Source of the DNA: Bacteroidota bacterium
GTDB taxonomy: Bacteria > Bacteroidota > Bacteroidia > Chitinophagales > Chitinophagaceae
Reading direction: 5' to 3'
Length of the DNA: 6,715 nucleotides
Assembly: GCA_947462495.1 (NCBI GenBank)
Contig: CANHOY010000096.1
Span: 1 to 6,715, forward strand
Shown here: positions 1 to 6,017 of the stretch, one piece after another
How the letters are laid out: every line of letters starts with the position of its first letter
How positions within the stretch are numbered: position 1 is the first letter of the stretch
Program-made: the position numbers and the translations under genes
The notes under the pieces: generated by a model
What the model was told of the DNA's origin: nothing
The model's input: the letters and a program-made list of their open reading frames with translations, nothing else
Database searches by the model: none

Positions 1-67
1 AGTCTGTTTTTTGGACAAAAAATTGAGGCAAAACATACAGATTTAGCTTAAAAATGAAAAAATACCC

Positions 68-75
68 TATTTTTG
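68..75 (+). promoter_or_regulatory. Candidate -7 element of the rpmH promoter
   Basis: The octamer TATTTTTG matches the Bacteroidota -7 consensus TAnnTTTG exactly. Transcription would start near 82 and give a leader of roughly 77 bases before rpmH. No clear TTG -33 element lies 17-23 bases upstream; only TTTA at 42-45 is near the expected place. The call therefore rests on the -7 match and its position ahead of a gene that must be strongly expressed. Confidence 0.45.
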
Positions 76-158
76 CCGTCCTTTCACAGGTAGTGGTATG
101 GTGACTGCTATTGGATGTGGAATTTTTTTTAAGAAACTAAGCAAGTAAAAGACATCAA
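76..158 (+). other. rpmH 5' leader with a possible 16-codon upstream ORF
   Basis: This is the stretch between the putative rpmH promoter and the rpmH start. It contains an 8-T run (123-130) and a short ORF from ATG 98 to TAA 146-148, reading MVTAIGCGIFFKKLSK, which ends 10 bases before the rpmH ATG. I could not find a stable hairpin or recognise a known riboswitch or ribosomal-protein leader. The ORF may be chance; its position just ahead of rpmH is the only reason to note it. Confidence 0.3.
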
Positions 159-314
159 ATGAAACGTACATTTCAACCCCATAAACGTCGTCGTAAATCA
201 GTTCACGGTTTCCGTAAACGTATGGAATCTGCTAACGGTCGTAAAGTATTAGCAAGCCGACGCAAGAAAGGACGCAAAAAACTAACTGTATCTAGTGAGA
301 AAGGATTAAAATAA
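159..314 (+). CDS. rpmH: Large ribosomal subunit protein bL34
   Basis: This 51-residue, very basic protein is bL34, a component of the large ribosomal subunit that binds 23S rRNA. It begins MKRTFQPHKRRRK and carries the family signature of an HGFRKRM block (residues 16-22), followed by SANGRKVLASRRKKGRKKL (about 24-42). Length and the MKRTFQP start match the family, which fixes the ATG at 159. The usual bL34 ends near the LTVS motif; this one has a short extra tail ending EKGLK, as is common in Bacteroidota. The upstream sequence is A-rich without a Shine-Dalgarno match. It precedes rnpA, the classic bacterial rpmH-rnpA order, but a strong terminator lies between them. The window shows no dnaA next to it. 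Confidence 0.97.
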   Translation: MKRTFQPHKRRRKSVHGFRKRMESANGRKVLASRRKKGRKKLTVSSEKGLK

Positions 315-366
315 TTTTTCCAGAGTTTCGACTCGGCTTACTTATACAAATAAATTCAATAATTTT

Positions 367-399
367 AAAGTCCTTCCCGTTTTCGGGAAGGACTTTTTT
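367..399 (+). terminator. Intrinsic terminator/attenuator between rpmH and rnpA
   Basis: GTCCTTCCCG (370-379) pairs perfectly with CGGGAAGGAC (384-393) around a TTTT loop. Flanking AAA (367-369) and TTT (394-396) extend the stem to 13 pairs, and the T run continues to 399. This is a textbook Rho-independent terminator for rpmH. rnpA starts only 31 bases downstream, so rnpA and yidD must be expressed by readthrough or by a promoter between 400 and 430. The best candidate there, TATCTTAT at 408-415, is a poor match to TAnnTTTG. Confidence 0.93.
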
Positions 400-429
400 C
401 ATAAGGGTATCTTATAAAAATTAATCAGC

Positions 430-855
430 TTGCCTAAAGTGTTCACCTATAAAAAACAGGATAAACTAAAAAGTAGAAAACAAACGCAACATTTGTTTTC
501 AAAGGGGCAATCTATTAATGCATTTCCTATTAAATTAATTTATACAATAGAAATAATGGAACCAGATGCGAGTAAGGGAATGACTGAATCCAATGGTATC
601 CTTCAAGCTGGAGTTGGTGCACCTAGTAGAACCTTTCGCAAAGCGGTGCAACGAAATCGTGTTAAAAGATTATTACGAGAAGCTTACCGTTTAGAGAAAC
701 CTAATTTTATGGGACAAGTGTCTTTAACCAATAAGCGTTTAAACTTATTTTTTTTATATACAGATGTAGTTGTATTGACACAATTAGAAATTCAACATAA
801 ATTAAAAGAGGCTTTGAGCTTGCTGGTTAAAAAACTAACACCACCCAACAAATAA
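430..855 (+). CDS. rnpA: Ribonuclease P protein component
   Basis: RnpA is the protein subunit of RNase P, which helps the catalytic RNA remove 5' leaders from pre-tRNAs. The 141-residue product has the expected layout: a basic N-terminus (TYKKQDKLKSRK, residues 6-17), the HLFSKGQS segment (21-28), and the signature AVQRNRVKRLLREAYR (72-87), whose RNR (75-77) belongs to the conserved RNA-binding helix. A 20-25 residue insertion (EIMEPDASKGMTESNG, 41-56) separates the first strands. The start is TTG at 430: the frame is closed by TAA at 415-417 and the first in-frame ATG (555) would remove conserved N-terminal sequence. GTG at 439 is the only other plausible start. The gene follows rpmH after a strong terminator and is 6 bases from yidD in the same frame. 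Its expression is therefore probably low relative to rpmH. Confidence 0.95.
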   Translation: MPKVFTYKKQDKLKSRKQTQHLFSKGQSINAFPIKLIYTIEIMEPDASKGMTESNGILQAGVGAPSRTFRKAVQRNRVKRLLREAYRLEKPNFMGQVSLTNKRLNLFFLYTDVVVLTQLEIQHKLKEALSLLVKKLTPPNK

Positions 856-861
856 TTTTTT

Positions 862-1095
862 TTGCAAACATTTAATAAGATAATAGCCTTCCCGTTTATT
901 GTATTGATTCGCTTTTATCAATATGTGCTTTCTCCTTGGTTGGGTGTAAGCAAGTGTAGGTTTACACCAACCTGCTCTCATTATACCATTGAAGCCATTC
1001 AGAAATATGGGCCGTTAAAAGGAATTTTCTTAGGCGCGAAACGTTTGAGTAAATGCAGGCCAGGTGGTGGGCATGGGTATGATCCGGTGCCTTGA
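862..1095 (+). CDS. yidD: Membrane protein insertion efficiency factor YidD
   Basis: YidD is a small inner-membrane-associated protein thought to assist YidC-dependent insertion of membrane proteins. The 77 residues match the family from end to end: an amphipathic/hydrophobic N-terminus (IIAFPFIVLIRFYQ, 7-20), the SPWLG turn (24-28), the core CRFTPTCSHYTIEAI (32-46), then SKCRPGGGHGYDPVP at the C-terminus (63-77). Conserved cysteines are at 32, 38 and 65. There is no methionine codon in the reading frame, and only two codons separate the rnpA stop from it, so TTG at 862 is effectively the only start. It shares a frame with rnpA, from which it is separated by TAA plus two TTT codons, suggesting reinitiation after rnpA termination. 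The rpmH-rnpA-yidD order is widespread; yidC does not follow here, as sodA is convergent. Confidence 0.95.
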   Translation: MQTFNKIIAFPFIVLIRFYQYVLSPWLGVSKCRFTPTCSHYTIEAIQKYGPLKGIFLGAKRLSKCRPGGGHGYDPVP

Positions 1096-1124
1096 TATTA
1101 TTTTCTATATTATTAGTAGTGCAT

Positions 1125-1156
1125 AAAAAAACCTGCACTTTTTAGGTACAGGTTTT
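1125..1156. terminator. Bidirectional terminator between convergent yidD and sodA
   Basis: AAAACCTG (1128-1135) pairs with CAGGTTTT (1149-1156). An inner ACTT/AGGT-like stem (1137-1140 with 1144-1147, one G-T pair) is separated by a single C-A mismatch, with TTT at the tip. On the plus strand the stem ends in TTTT. On the minus strand the A run at 1125-1131 becomes a seven-T tail. It can therefore stop transcripts of both yidD and sodA, which converge here. Confidence 0.8.
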
Positions 1157-1178
1157 ATAAATAGTTTGTATCTATATT

Positions 1179-1784
1179 TTATTTTGCAGCAGCAAAACGC
1201 TCAGCTACTACCGACCAATTTACTACATTCCAAAAAGCAGCTAAATAATCAGCTCTTCTATTTTGATATTTTAAATAATAAGCGTGTTCCCAAACATCAG
1301 CGCCTAAAATAGGATGTCCTTTTACATCCGCCACATCCATTAATGGATTGTCTTGATTGGGGGTGGAGCTTACTTCTAATTTTCCATCTTTTACGATTAA
1401 CCAAGCCCAGCCACTACCAAAACGTGTCATACCTGCAGCGGCAAATTTTTCTTTGAATGCATCTAAAGTTCCGAAAGCAGCATTGATCGCGTCAGCCAAT
1501 GCGCCTGTGGGAACTCCACCCGCATTAGGTGCTAAGCTTGCCCAAAAGAAACTATGGTTCCAATGACCACCTCCATTGTTTCTTACCGCTGGGCTGATGG
1601 TTCCAGCCACTTTTACTAATTCTTCTATACTCTTGCCTTCATTAGGTGTACCTGCAATGGCTTTATTTAAATTGTCTACATAAGCTTGATGGTGCTTGCC
1701 ATGATGAATTTGCATGGTCAAGGTATCAAAATGGGGTTCTAATGCTTCGTGTGCGTAGGGTAACGCTGGTAAAGTAAATGACAT
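1179..1784 (-). CDS. sodA: Superoxide dismutase, Mn-type (Fe/Mn family)
   Basis: This enzyme dismutates superoxide to oxygen and hydrogen peroxide in the cytoplasm; no signal peptide is present. The 201 residues cover the whole Fe/Mn-SOD family. The N-terminal helical hairpin is FTLPALPYAHEALEPHFD (3-20), with metal ligand H27 and active-site H31 and Y35 in MQIHHGKHHQAYVDN. The second ligand is H77 in GGGHWNHSFFW (71-81), and the C-terminal domain supplies D163 and H167 in DVWEHAYY, with the interface residue E166. Gly at 73 and Gln at 144 (TPNQDNPL) are the residues usual for Mn enzymes rather than Fe enzymes, but a cambialistic enzyme cannot be excluded. The gene is monocistronic: its own promoter lies upstream and a bidirectional terminator follows. 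The ATG at 1784 is preceded by an A-rich, SD-less region. Confidence 0.96.
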   Translation of the reverse strand: MSFTLPALPYAHEALEPHFDTLTMQIHHGKHHQAYVDNLNKAIAGTPNEGKSIEELVKVAGTISPAVRNNGGGHWNHSFFWASLAPNAGGVPTGALADAINAAFGTLDAFKEKFAAAGMTRFGSGWAWLIVKDGKLEVSSTPNQDNPLMDVADVKGHPILGADVWEHAYYLKYQNRRADYLAAFWNVVNWSVVAERFAAAK

Positions 1785-1816
1785 ATTTTTTATTTAATTG
1801 TTTCTTGAATGAAGCT

Positions 1817-1824
1817 CAAAATTA
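1817..1824 (-). promoter_or_regulatory. Candidate -7 element of the sodA promoter
   Basis: Read on the minus strand this is TAATTTTG, an exact match to the Bacteroidota -7 consensus TAnnTTTG. It predicts a start near 1810 and a leader of about 26 bases. The -33 element is imperfect: TTCG (plus positions 1847-1850) lies 22 bases further upstream. An inverted repeat overlaps that position. Confidence 0.55.
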
Positions 1825-1848
1825 CAATGCTTTCCTTTGATTTAAGCG

Positions 1849-1860
1849 AAGGCAAGCCTT
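1849..1860. repeat. Inverted repeat upstream of sodA, possible operator
   Basis: AAGGC and GCCTT form a perfect 5-2-5 inverted repeat around AA, followed on the plus strand by a run of seven T (1859-1865). It overlaps the -33 position of the sodA promoter, where a regulator could act. A plus-strand terminator reading is unlikely because no plus-strand gene ends here and a hairpin would leave a very short stem. No regulator can be named. Confidence 0.3.
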
Positions 1861-2007
1861 TTTTTCCCTAAATAGAAAAGAAAAAGAAGCTTTTATTGAA
1901 AGTGTAAGTCAATTAAATCCATCCTCAATATCTATTTCTCGTCTCTCACTGCGCGTGCTCGAATGTTCGACTCGAAATAATATTTAGAATTTTCTTTAGT
2001 TATGATG

Positions 2008-2448
2008 TTAACGCTTGGCTTTAAAAAAAGCTTGCATGAGTGCGGCACAATCATCTTGTAAAATTCCACCTACTAGGGTAGTGGAAGGATGAAAAGGATT
2101 TTTTTCTGTTACTCTACGATAACTATTTTTTTCATCATAAGCTCCAAAAACAATATGTCCAATTTTATTCCAGTACAATGCACCTGCACACATTAAGCAA
2201 GGCTCAATGGTAACATATAAAGTAGCTTCTGGTAAGTATTTTGCTTGTAAACTCTCGCAGGCGCTAGAGATGGCTAAAATTTCTGCATGCGCCGTTACAT
2301 CTTTTAAAAGTTGTACTTGATTGTGTGCTTTAGCAATAATTTTTTCATGCATGACTATGATAGCCCCTACTGGGACTTCGTCCATGTCAAAGGCCCTCTG
2401 TGCTTGCACGAGGGCCTGACGCATGAAGTTCTCATGAATAGTTTGCAC
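2008..2448 (-). CDS. tadA: tRNA-specific adenosine deaminase TadA
   Basis: TadA deaminates adenosine 34 to inosine in the anticodon of tRNA-Arg(ACG), which is needed to read CGN arginine codons. The 146-residue protein has the cytidine/deoxycytidylate deaminase fold. The N-terminal helix is FMRQALVQAQRAF (8-20), followed by EVPVGAIIV (24-32). The zinc site is made of H54 in HAEI (54-57) plus C84 and C87 in PCLMC, with E56 as the proton shuttle. The bulky ALYWNKIGHIVFGAYDEK segment (90-107) also fits the tRNA deaminase. The ATG start leaves a normal short N-terminal arm before the first helix. It begins 9 bases after the DUF1080 stop and is probably the last gene of the leftward operon, a housekeeping gene behind sugar genes. 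I saw no convincing terminator after it. Confidence 0.95.
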   Translation of the reverse strand: MQTIHENFMRQALVQAQRAFDMDEVPVGAIIVMHEKIIAKAHNQVQLLKDVTAHAEILAISSACESLQAKYLPEATLYVTIEPCLMCAGALYWNKIGHIVFGAYDEKNSYRRVTEKNPFHPSTTLVGGILQDDCAALMQAFFKAKR

Positions 2449-2457
2449 TATTATGAA

Positions 2458-3144
2458 TTATAATTTTTGGATTCGAATATTTCTAAAGGAAACTTTGTCT
2501 CCATGATCTTGTAATGCGATATGACCAGAAAAAATCTTAGCGAAATCTGGAGATTCTCCTTTTGCAAATTTAGATCTCCTAATTAATTCTTTCCATCCAC
2601 TATCACCTAAATGGGTACTCACCACTGTGATGTCATTTAAGATTAAGTCTAATTTACCTTTAACAGAAATGATATCTACTTTGTTCCATTCGTCAAATGG
2701 TTTTGCAACACCTTCTTTCCCTACAATTAAATCATATAAATCGCCAGCTCTGTGGCTAATAATTTTTCCGTCAGAGTGACCATCATTGTCCAGCACTTGC
2801 ATTTCAGGTCCTGTATGCCAAGTATTTTTATATTTGATAGGGTCGTCTTGTACAAAAAAGATAATACCACTATTTCCGTTTTTAGCAATCTTCCATTCCA
2901 ATTGCAAATGAAAATCATTATAACTTTCATCAGAAACTAGGTCGCCACCTTCTTTCCCCGCTTTTTTAGCAATAGGGTCAAATACAATAGAGCCATTGTC
3001 TACTGTCCAAGCTTCTCCAGCTGTAGTTTTACCAAAACTATGCCAACCTTTGGTAGTTTTTCCGTCAAATAAGGAAGTCCATTTTTGTGCATTGGTTGGT
3101 GTAAAAACAAATGTTACCAAGCAGGCAAGCAATAATTTTTTCAT
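2458..3144 (-). CDS. Secreted DUF1080 / 3-keto-disaccharide hydrolase family protein
   Basis: The 228-residue protein matches the DUF1080 family (PF06439, now named 3-keto-disaccharide hydrolase), a concanavalin-like beta-sandwich fold whose studied members cleave glycosides already oxidised at C3. Visible family motifs are WTSLFDGKTTKGWH (22-35), GDLVSDESYNDFHLQLEWK (67-85), NSGIIFF (91-97), TGPEMQVLDN (111-120), HRAGDLYDL (131-139), EWNKVDI (152-158) and the C-terminal HIALQDHGDKVSFRNIRI (208-225). It covers a single complete domain. Residues 1-19 form a Sec signal peptide (MKKLLLACLVTF, cleavage after TNA), placing it in the periplasm. LLAC at 5-8 resembles a lipobox, but the hydrophobic stretch before it is too short. 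It lies between a cytochrome c and tadA. Substrate and bond specificity cannot be read from the sequence. Confidence 0.88.
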   Translation of the reverse strand: MKKLLLACLVTFVFTPTNAQKWTSLFDGKTTKGWHSFGKTTAGEAWTVDNGSIVFDPIAKKAGKEGGDLVSDESYNDFHLQLEWKIAKNGNSGIIFFVQDDPIKYKNTWHTGPEMQVLDNDGHSDGKIISHRAGDLYDLIVGKEGVAKPFDEWNKVDIISVKGKLDLILNDITVVSTHLGDSGWKELIRRSKFAKGESPDFAKIFSGHIALQDHGDKVSFRNIRIQKL

Positions 3145-3184
3145 GATAATTGGTTGTGTAAATTAATATTGTAGGTGTAAAACC

Positions 3185-3583
3185 TTACTTCTTTAAAAGT
3201 AAGACATATTTAACCATTGCCTCTACATCTTCTTGTTTTAATTGTGGATGAGGAGACATCGGAATCGCACCCCAGTTGCCACTTCCGCCTTTTATAATTT
3301 TAGCAGCTAACATTTTTACATTGGCTTCTGTATTTTCATATTTTGCCGCTACATCTTTGTAAGCAGGTCCAATATTTTTTTCACTTGTTTTGTGACAGGT
3401 TAAACAATCGCTACCTGCTACCAAAGCCAACCCTTTTTGATAATCTGGATTATCAGATAAACTTACCACTGCAGGTGCTGCTGGTTTAGTTTCAGCGTTT
3501 GCTGTTTTTGCTGCTTCTCCTGATCCGCCACCACATGCCATCATGGCCATTCCTACTGTCATAATAAATAAAACCTTCTTCAT
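3185..3583 (-). CDS. Lipoprotein c-type cytochrome (class I, monoheme)
   Basis: This 132-residue protein is a small electron carrier anchored by lipid on the periplasmic side. A signal sequence of 16 residues ends in the lipobox MMAC, with C17 as the lipidated residue. A flexible Gly/Ala/Lys-rich linker (18-40) follows, then the cytochrome domain. The heme site is CLTCH (60-64), and the axial methionine is probably M109 in IPMSPHP. The domain closes with the helix EDVEAMVKYVLLLK (118-131), as in the c551/c552 group. The acidic surface-export signal seen after the lipid cysteine of some Bacteroidota lipoproteins is absent (GGGSGEAAK), so the protein probably faces the periplasm. It is 20 bases downstream of the isomerase gene and 40 bases upstream of the DUF1080 gene. 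By context it may accept electrons from a periplasmic sugar dehydrogenase, none of which is encoded in the window. Confidence 0.92.
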   Translation of the reverse strand: MKKVLFIMTVGMAMMACGGGSGEAAKTANAETKPAAPAVVSLSDNPDYQKGLALVAGSDCLTCHKTSEKNIGPAYKDVAAKYENTEANVKMLAAKIIKGGSGNWGAIPMSPHPQLKQEDVEAMVKYVLLLKK

Positions 3584-3603
3584 TGTACTTCTGTTTTTAA
3601 TGT

Positions 3604-4656
3604 TTAAATGCCCAATATTTTTTTATTAAATGCTTCATCCGATCCGGTATTAGCGAAATCGTCAAAAGCTTTTTCTGTTACTTTGATAATATTTTTTTGA
3701 ATAAAAATTGCTCCTTCTGCTGCACCAACTTCTGGATGCTTGATAGCACATTCCCATTCCATAACGGCCCAGCCTTTAAAATTGTAGGCAGCTAATTTGC
3801 TAAATATACTTTTGAAATCTACCTGCCCATCTCCTAGAGATCTAAATCTACCTGCTCGGTCAATCCAATTTTGATAACCACCATACACGCCTTGCTTTGC
3901 TGTTGGATTAAACTCTGCATCTTTTACATGGAACATTTTAATACGCTCGTGAAATGCATCAATATATCCTAAGTAATCCATACACTGTAAAACAAAGTGA
4001 GAAGGATCATATAGTAAACAGGCACGAGGATGTTGCTTTACTTTATCTAAAAACATTTCATAAGTAGCACCATCATGTAAGTCTTCTCCAGGATGAATTT
4101 CATAACAAACATCAACGCCTACTTTATCAAACTCATTTAATATAGGCAACCACCTTTTTGCTAATTCATTAAATCCTGTATCCACTAATCCCGCAGGACG
4201 TTGTGGCCAAGGATATACTGTATGCCATAATAATGCACCACTAAAAGTGGCGTGTGCATTTAATCCTAAATTTTGGGATGCTTTGGCAGCATATATTAAT
4301 TGTTGTACTGCCCATTCTGTTCTTGCTTTTGAATTGCCATGCACTTCTTTGGGAGCAAAGCCATCAAATTGAGCATCGTAAGCTGGATGCACTGCCACTA
4401 ATTGTCCTTGCAAATGAGTGGATAATTCTGTGATTTCCATTCCTGCTTTAGCAACGATTGCTTTTATTTCATCTGCATAGGTTTTGCTTTCGGCTGCTTT
4501 TTTTAAATCGATGCATCTTGGGTCCCAAGTAGGTATTTGAACTCCTTTGAAACCTAAACCAGCAGCCCATTTACAAATACTTTCTAAAGTATTAAACGGA
4601 GCGGTATCGCCCATGAATTGTGCTAAAAAAATAGCAGGTCCTTTTATTGTTGTCAT
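3604..4656 (-). CDS. Sugar phosphate isomerase/epimerase family TIM-barrel protein
   Basis: The 350-residue protein is a cytoplasmic member of the AP-endonuclease-2-like TIM-barrel superfamily (sugar phosphate isomerases/epimerases, IolE/xylose isomerase-like), with no signal peptide. Barrel strands can be followed: GFKGVQIPTWD (35-45), ITELSTHLQGQ (75-85), LNAHATFSGA (132-141), DVCYEIHPGE (182-191), ACLLYDPSHF (212-221), IKMFHVKDAEF (239-249) and GWAVMEWEC (295-303). Likely metal/substrate residues are E186, D217, H220, H243 and E300. The IHPGEDLHDG, LLYDPSH and FHVKDAEFNP motifs are typical of the subfamily found beside Gfo/Idh/MocA oxidoreductases. It starts 9 bases after the oxidoreductase stop, so the two are very probably cotranscribed and act on the same sugar. 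The exact reaction (isomerisation, epimerisation or dehydration of a keto-sugar) is not evident. Confidence 0.9.
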   Translation of the reverse strand: MTTIKGPAIFLAQFMGDTAPFNTLESICKWAAGLGFKGVQIPTWDPRCIDLKKAAESKTYADEIKAIVAKAGMEITELSTHLQGQLVAVHPAYDAQFDGFAPKEVHGNSKARTEWAVQQLIYAAKASQNLGLNAHATFSGALLWHTVYPWPQRPAGLVDTGFNELAKRWLPILNEFDKVGVDVCYEIHPGEDLHDGATYEMFLDKVKQHPRACLLYDPSHFVLQCMDYLGYIDAFHERIKMFHVKDAEFNPTAKQGVYGGYQNWIDRAGRFRSLGDGQVDFKSIFSKLAAYNFKGWAVMEWECAIKHPEVGAAEGAIFIQKNIIKVTEKAFDDFANTGSDEAFNKKILGI

Positions 4657-4665
4657 ATTTATATT

Positions 4666-5832
4666 TTAAATAACATAAGGTGTCCATTTAATATCGGACT
4701 GTGAAGAAGCTACTACGTTATCAATGAAAGCCATTCCTCTTAAGCCATCCTCAATGCCCGGGAAGTCTAACATTTCTGGAGTTGGTTTTGTACCATCTAT
4801 TTTACAACCTAATGTTAATGCAAAGTTGCGATAGATATTAGCAAAAGCTTCTAAGTATCCTTCAGGATGTCCGCCTGGTGTTCTTGAGTTGTGAATGGCT
4901 GCAGCAGATAAATGAGCGCCATAATTTCCACCTGCTCTTAATATTTGAGCGGGTTGTGCAAGCCATTTAACAATTAAAGTATTAGGCTCATGTTGTGCCC
5001 ATTCAATTCCTCCGTGCTCTCCATAAACTCTTATTTTTAAAGCGTTTTCTTCTCCTGCTGCTACTTGCGATGCCATTAAAACTCCTTTAGCGCCGTTATC
5101 AAACTTTAACATCACTGCCCCATCATCATCTAATAAACGCCCTTCTACCATCGTATTTAATTCAGCACATACATCGGTAATTTTTGCACCAGTTATATAT
5201 TCTGCCAAGTGTGCAGCATGAGTTCCAATATCACCCATCACCGAACTTTTGCCAGATTTTTTTGGATCGGTTCTCCAAGCTGCTTGTGCATTGCCCTCTC
5301 TTTCTGATAATTTGCTTAACCAACCTTGTGGATATTCTACCCAAACCTTTCTAATCTTTCCTAATTTACCTTCTTTCACCATGGCCTTTGCTTGCTTTAC
5401 CATTGGGTATCCTGAATAAGTATGCGTTAAGCAAAGTGTTAGACCTGTCTCCTCTAATTTTTTCTTCAATTGTTTTGCTTCGTCCAAAGAAAAAGTAATT
5501 GGTTTTTCAATTACAACATGAAAGCCATAATCCAAAGCCATCATGGCTGGAGCAAAGTGCGCAAAATTCGGAGTTACGATGGTTACAAAATCCATACGCT
5601 CGTTAGCTGGTAAATTGGCCTCTTTCTTTATCATCTCATCATAAGTGAGGTAAGTTCTTTCTTTGGGAAGAAACAATGCTTCGCCTGAAGCTACTGCAGT
5701 TTCAGGATTAATACTTAACGCACCACAGCTAACTTCAATTAATCCATCCATGTTGGCAGCGAGTCTGTGTATGGCTCCTATAAAAGCGTCTTTTCCACCG
5801 CCGACCATTCCCATTCGTAATTTTCGATTCAT
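4666..5832 (-). CDS. Gfo/Idh/MocA family NAD(P)-dependent sugar oxidoreductase
   Basis: The 388-residue protein is a cytoplasmic dehydrogenase of the glucose-fructose oxidoreductase/inositol dehydrogenase family, which oxidises or reduces a sugar hydroxyl or ketone with NAD(P). The N-terminal Rossmann domain starts with the dinucleotide motif GMVGGGKDAFIG (8-19). TIVTPNFAHFAPAMMAL (84-100) follows, then the catalytic EKP (109-111). The second half has the GDIGTHAAHL motif (200-209), in which D201 and H205 are the likely catalytic residues, and a C-terminal substrate domain ending in GIEDGLRGMAFIDNVV (359-374). An open frame extends 17 codons upstream to a GTG at 5883, but ATG at 5832 puts the Rossmann motif at the usual distance, so I chose it. 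No Tat signal is visible, unlike many relatives. It is the first gene of the leftward operon; the likely substrate is a 3-keto or related sugar. Confidence 0.9.
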   Translation of the reverse strand: MNRKLRMGMVGGGKDAFIGAIHRLAANMDGLIEVSCGALSINPETAVASGEALFLPKERTYLTYDEMIKKEANLPANERMDFVTIVTPNFAHFAPAMMALDYGFHVVIEKPITFSLDEAKQLKKKLEETGLTLCLTHTYSGYPMVKQAKAMVKEGKLGKIRKVWVEYPQGWLSKLSEREGNAQAAWRTDPKKSGKSSVMGDIGTHAAHLAEYITGAKITDVCAELNTMVEGRLLDDDGAVMLKFDNGAKGVLMASQVAAGEENALKIRVYGEHGGIEWAQHEPNTLIVKWLAQPAQILRAGGNYGAHLSAAAIHNSRTPGGHPEGYLEAFANIYRNFALTLGCKIDGTKPTPEMLDFPGIEDGLRGMAFIDNVVASSQSDIKWTPYVI

Positions 5833-5974
5833 TTTTTGAATATTTTTTGGCTTAAAAATCGTTTGATTGTGTTGTACTAACACGTTCAGCGTAATCTAGT
5901 AGCAATTTCCTTATTATTTTGCAAATTACCTCCTTTTTTAACCAATTATTTTATTAAAAACAGGAAATAAAAAT

Positions 5975-5982
5975 TATATTTA
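5975..5982 (+). promoter_or_regulatory. Weak candidate -7 element for the plus-strand TIM-barrel gene
   Basis: TATATTTA matches seven of eight positions of TAnnTTTG and would start transcription near 5989, about 30 bases before the ATG at 6019. No TTG -33 element is present at the right distance. A second weak match is TTATTTTG at 5914-5921. Such AT-rich DNA gives chance matches, so this is only a suggestion. Confidence 0.25.
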
Positions 5983-5988
5983 TCAAAT

Positions 5989-6017
5989 CAAATTTAATGT
6001 ACCCCTTAAAATTTCAA
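5989..6017 (-). promoter_or_regulatory. Candidate promoter of the leftward sugar operon
   Basis: On the minus strand TTG (plus 6015-6017) and TAAATTTG (plus 5989-5996) are spaced by 18 bases, matching the Bacteroidota consensus TTG-N17-23-TAnnTTTG in both parts. The start would be near 5983, leaving a leader of about 150 bases before the oxidoreductase ATG at 5832. The -33 element is within two bases of the divergent gene's start codon at 6019. Confidence 0.55.

Noticed and set aside
1..36. Possible start of a minus-strand gene (ATG at 34-36) running off the left edge
   Set aside because: Only 12 codons are visible, with no recognisable motif, so it cannot be supported.
54..104. Second short ORF (16 codons) upstream of rpmH
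   Set aside because: Its ATG lies upstream of the predicted transcription start, and it spans the promoter -7 element.
1357..1566. Plus-strand ORF of 69 codons opposite sodA
   Set aside because: It lies wholly within sodA on the other strand, has no recognisable family and is explained by the codon use of sodA.
1951..1985. tRNA T-arm-like sequence (GTTCGACTC)
   Set aside because: The bases flanking the loop do not pair as a T stem and no other tRNA arms are present nearby.
2727..2940. Two short ORFs (one on each strand) inside the DUF1080 gene
   Set aside because: Both are out-of-frame shadows of a well-supported gene with a clear family match and signal peptide.
5833..5883. 17-codon N-terminal extension of the Gfo/Idh/MocA gene from a GTG start
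   Set aside because: The extension is polar and unlike family N-termini or a Tat signal; the ATG at 5832 places the Rossmann motif normally.
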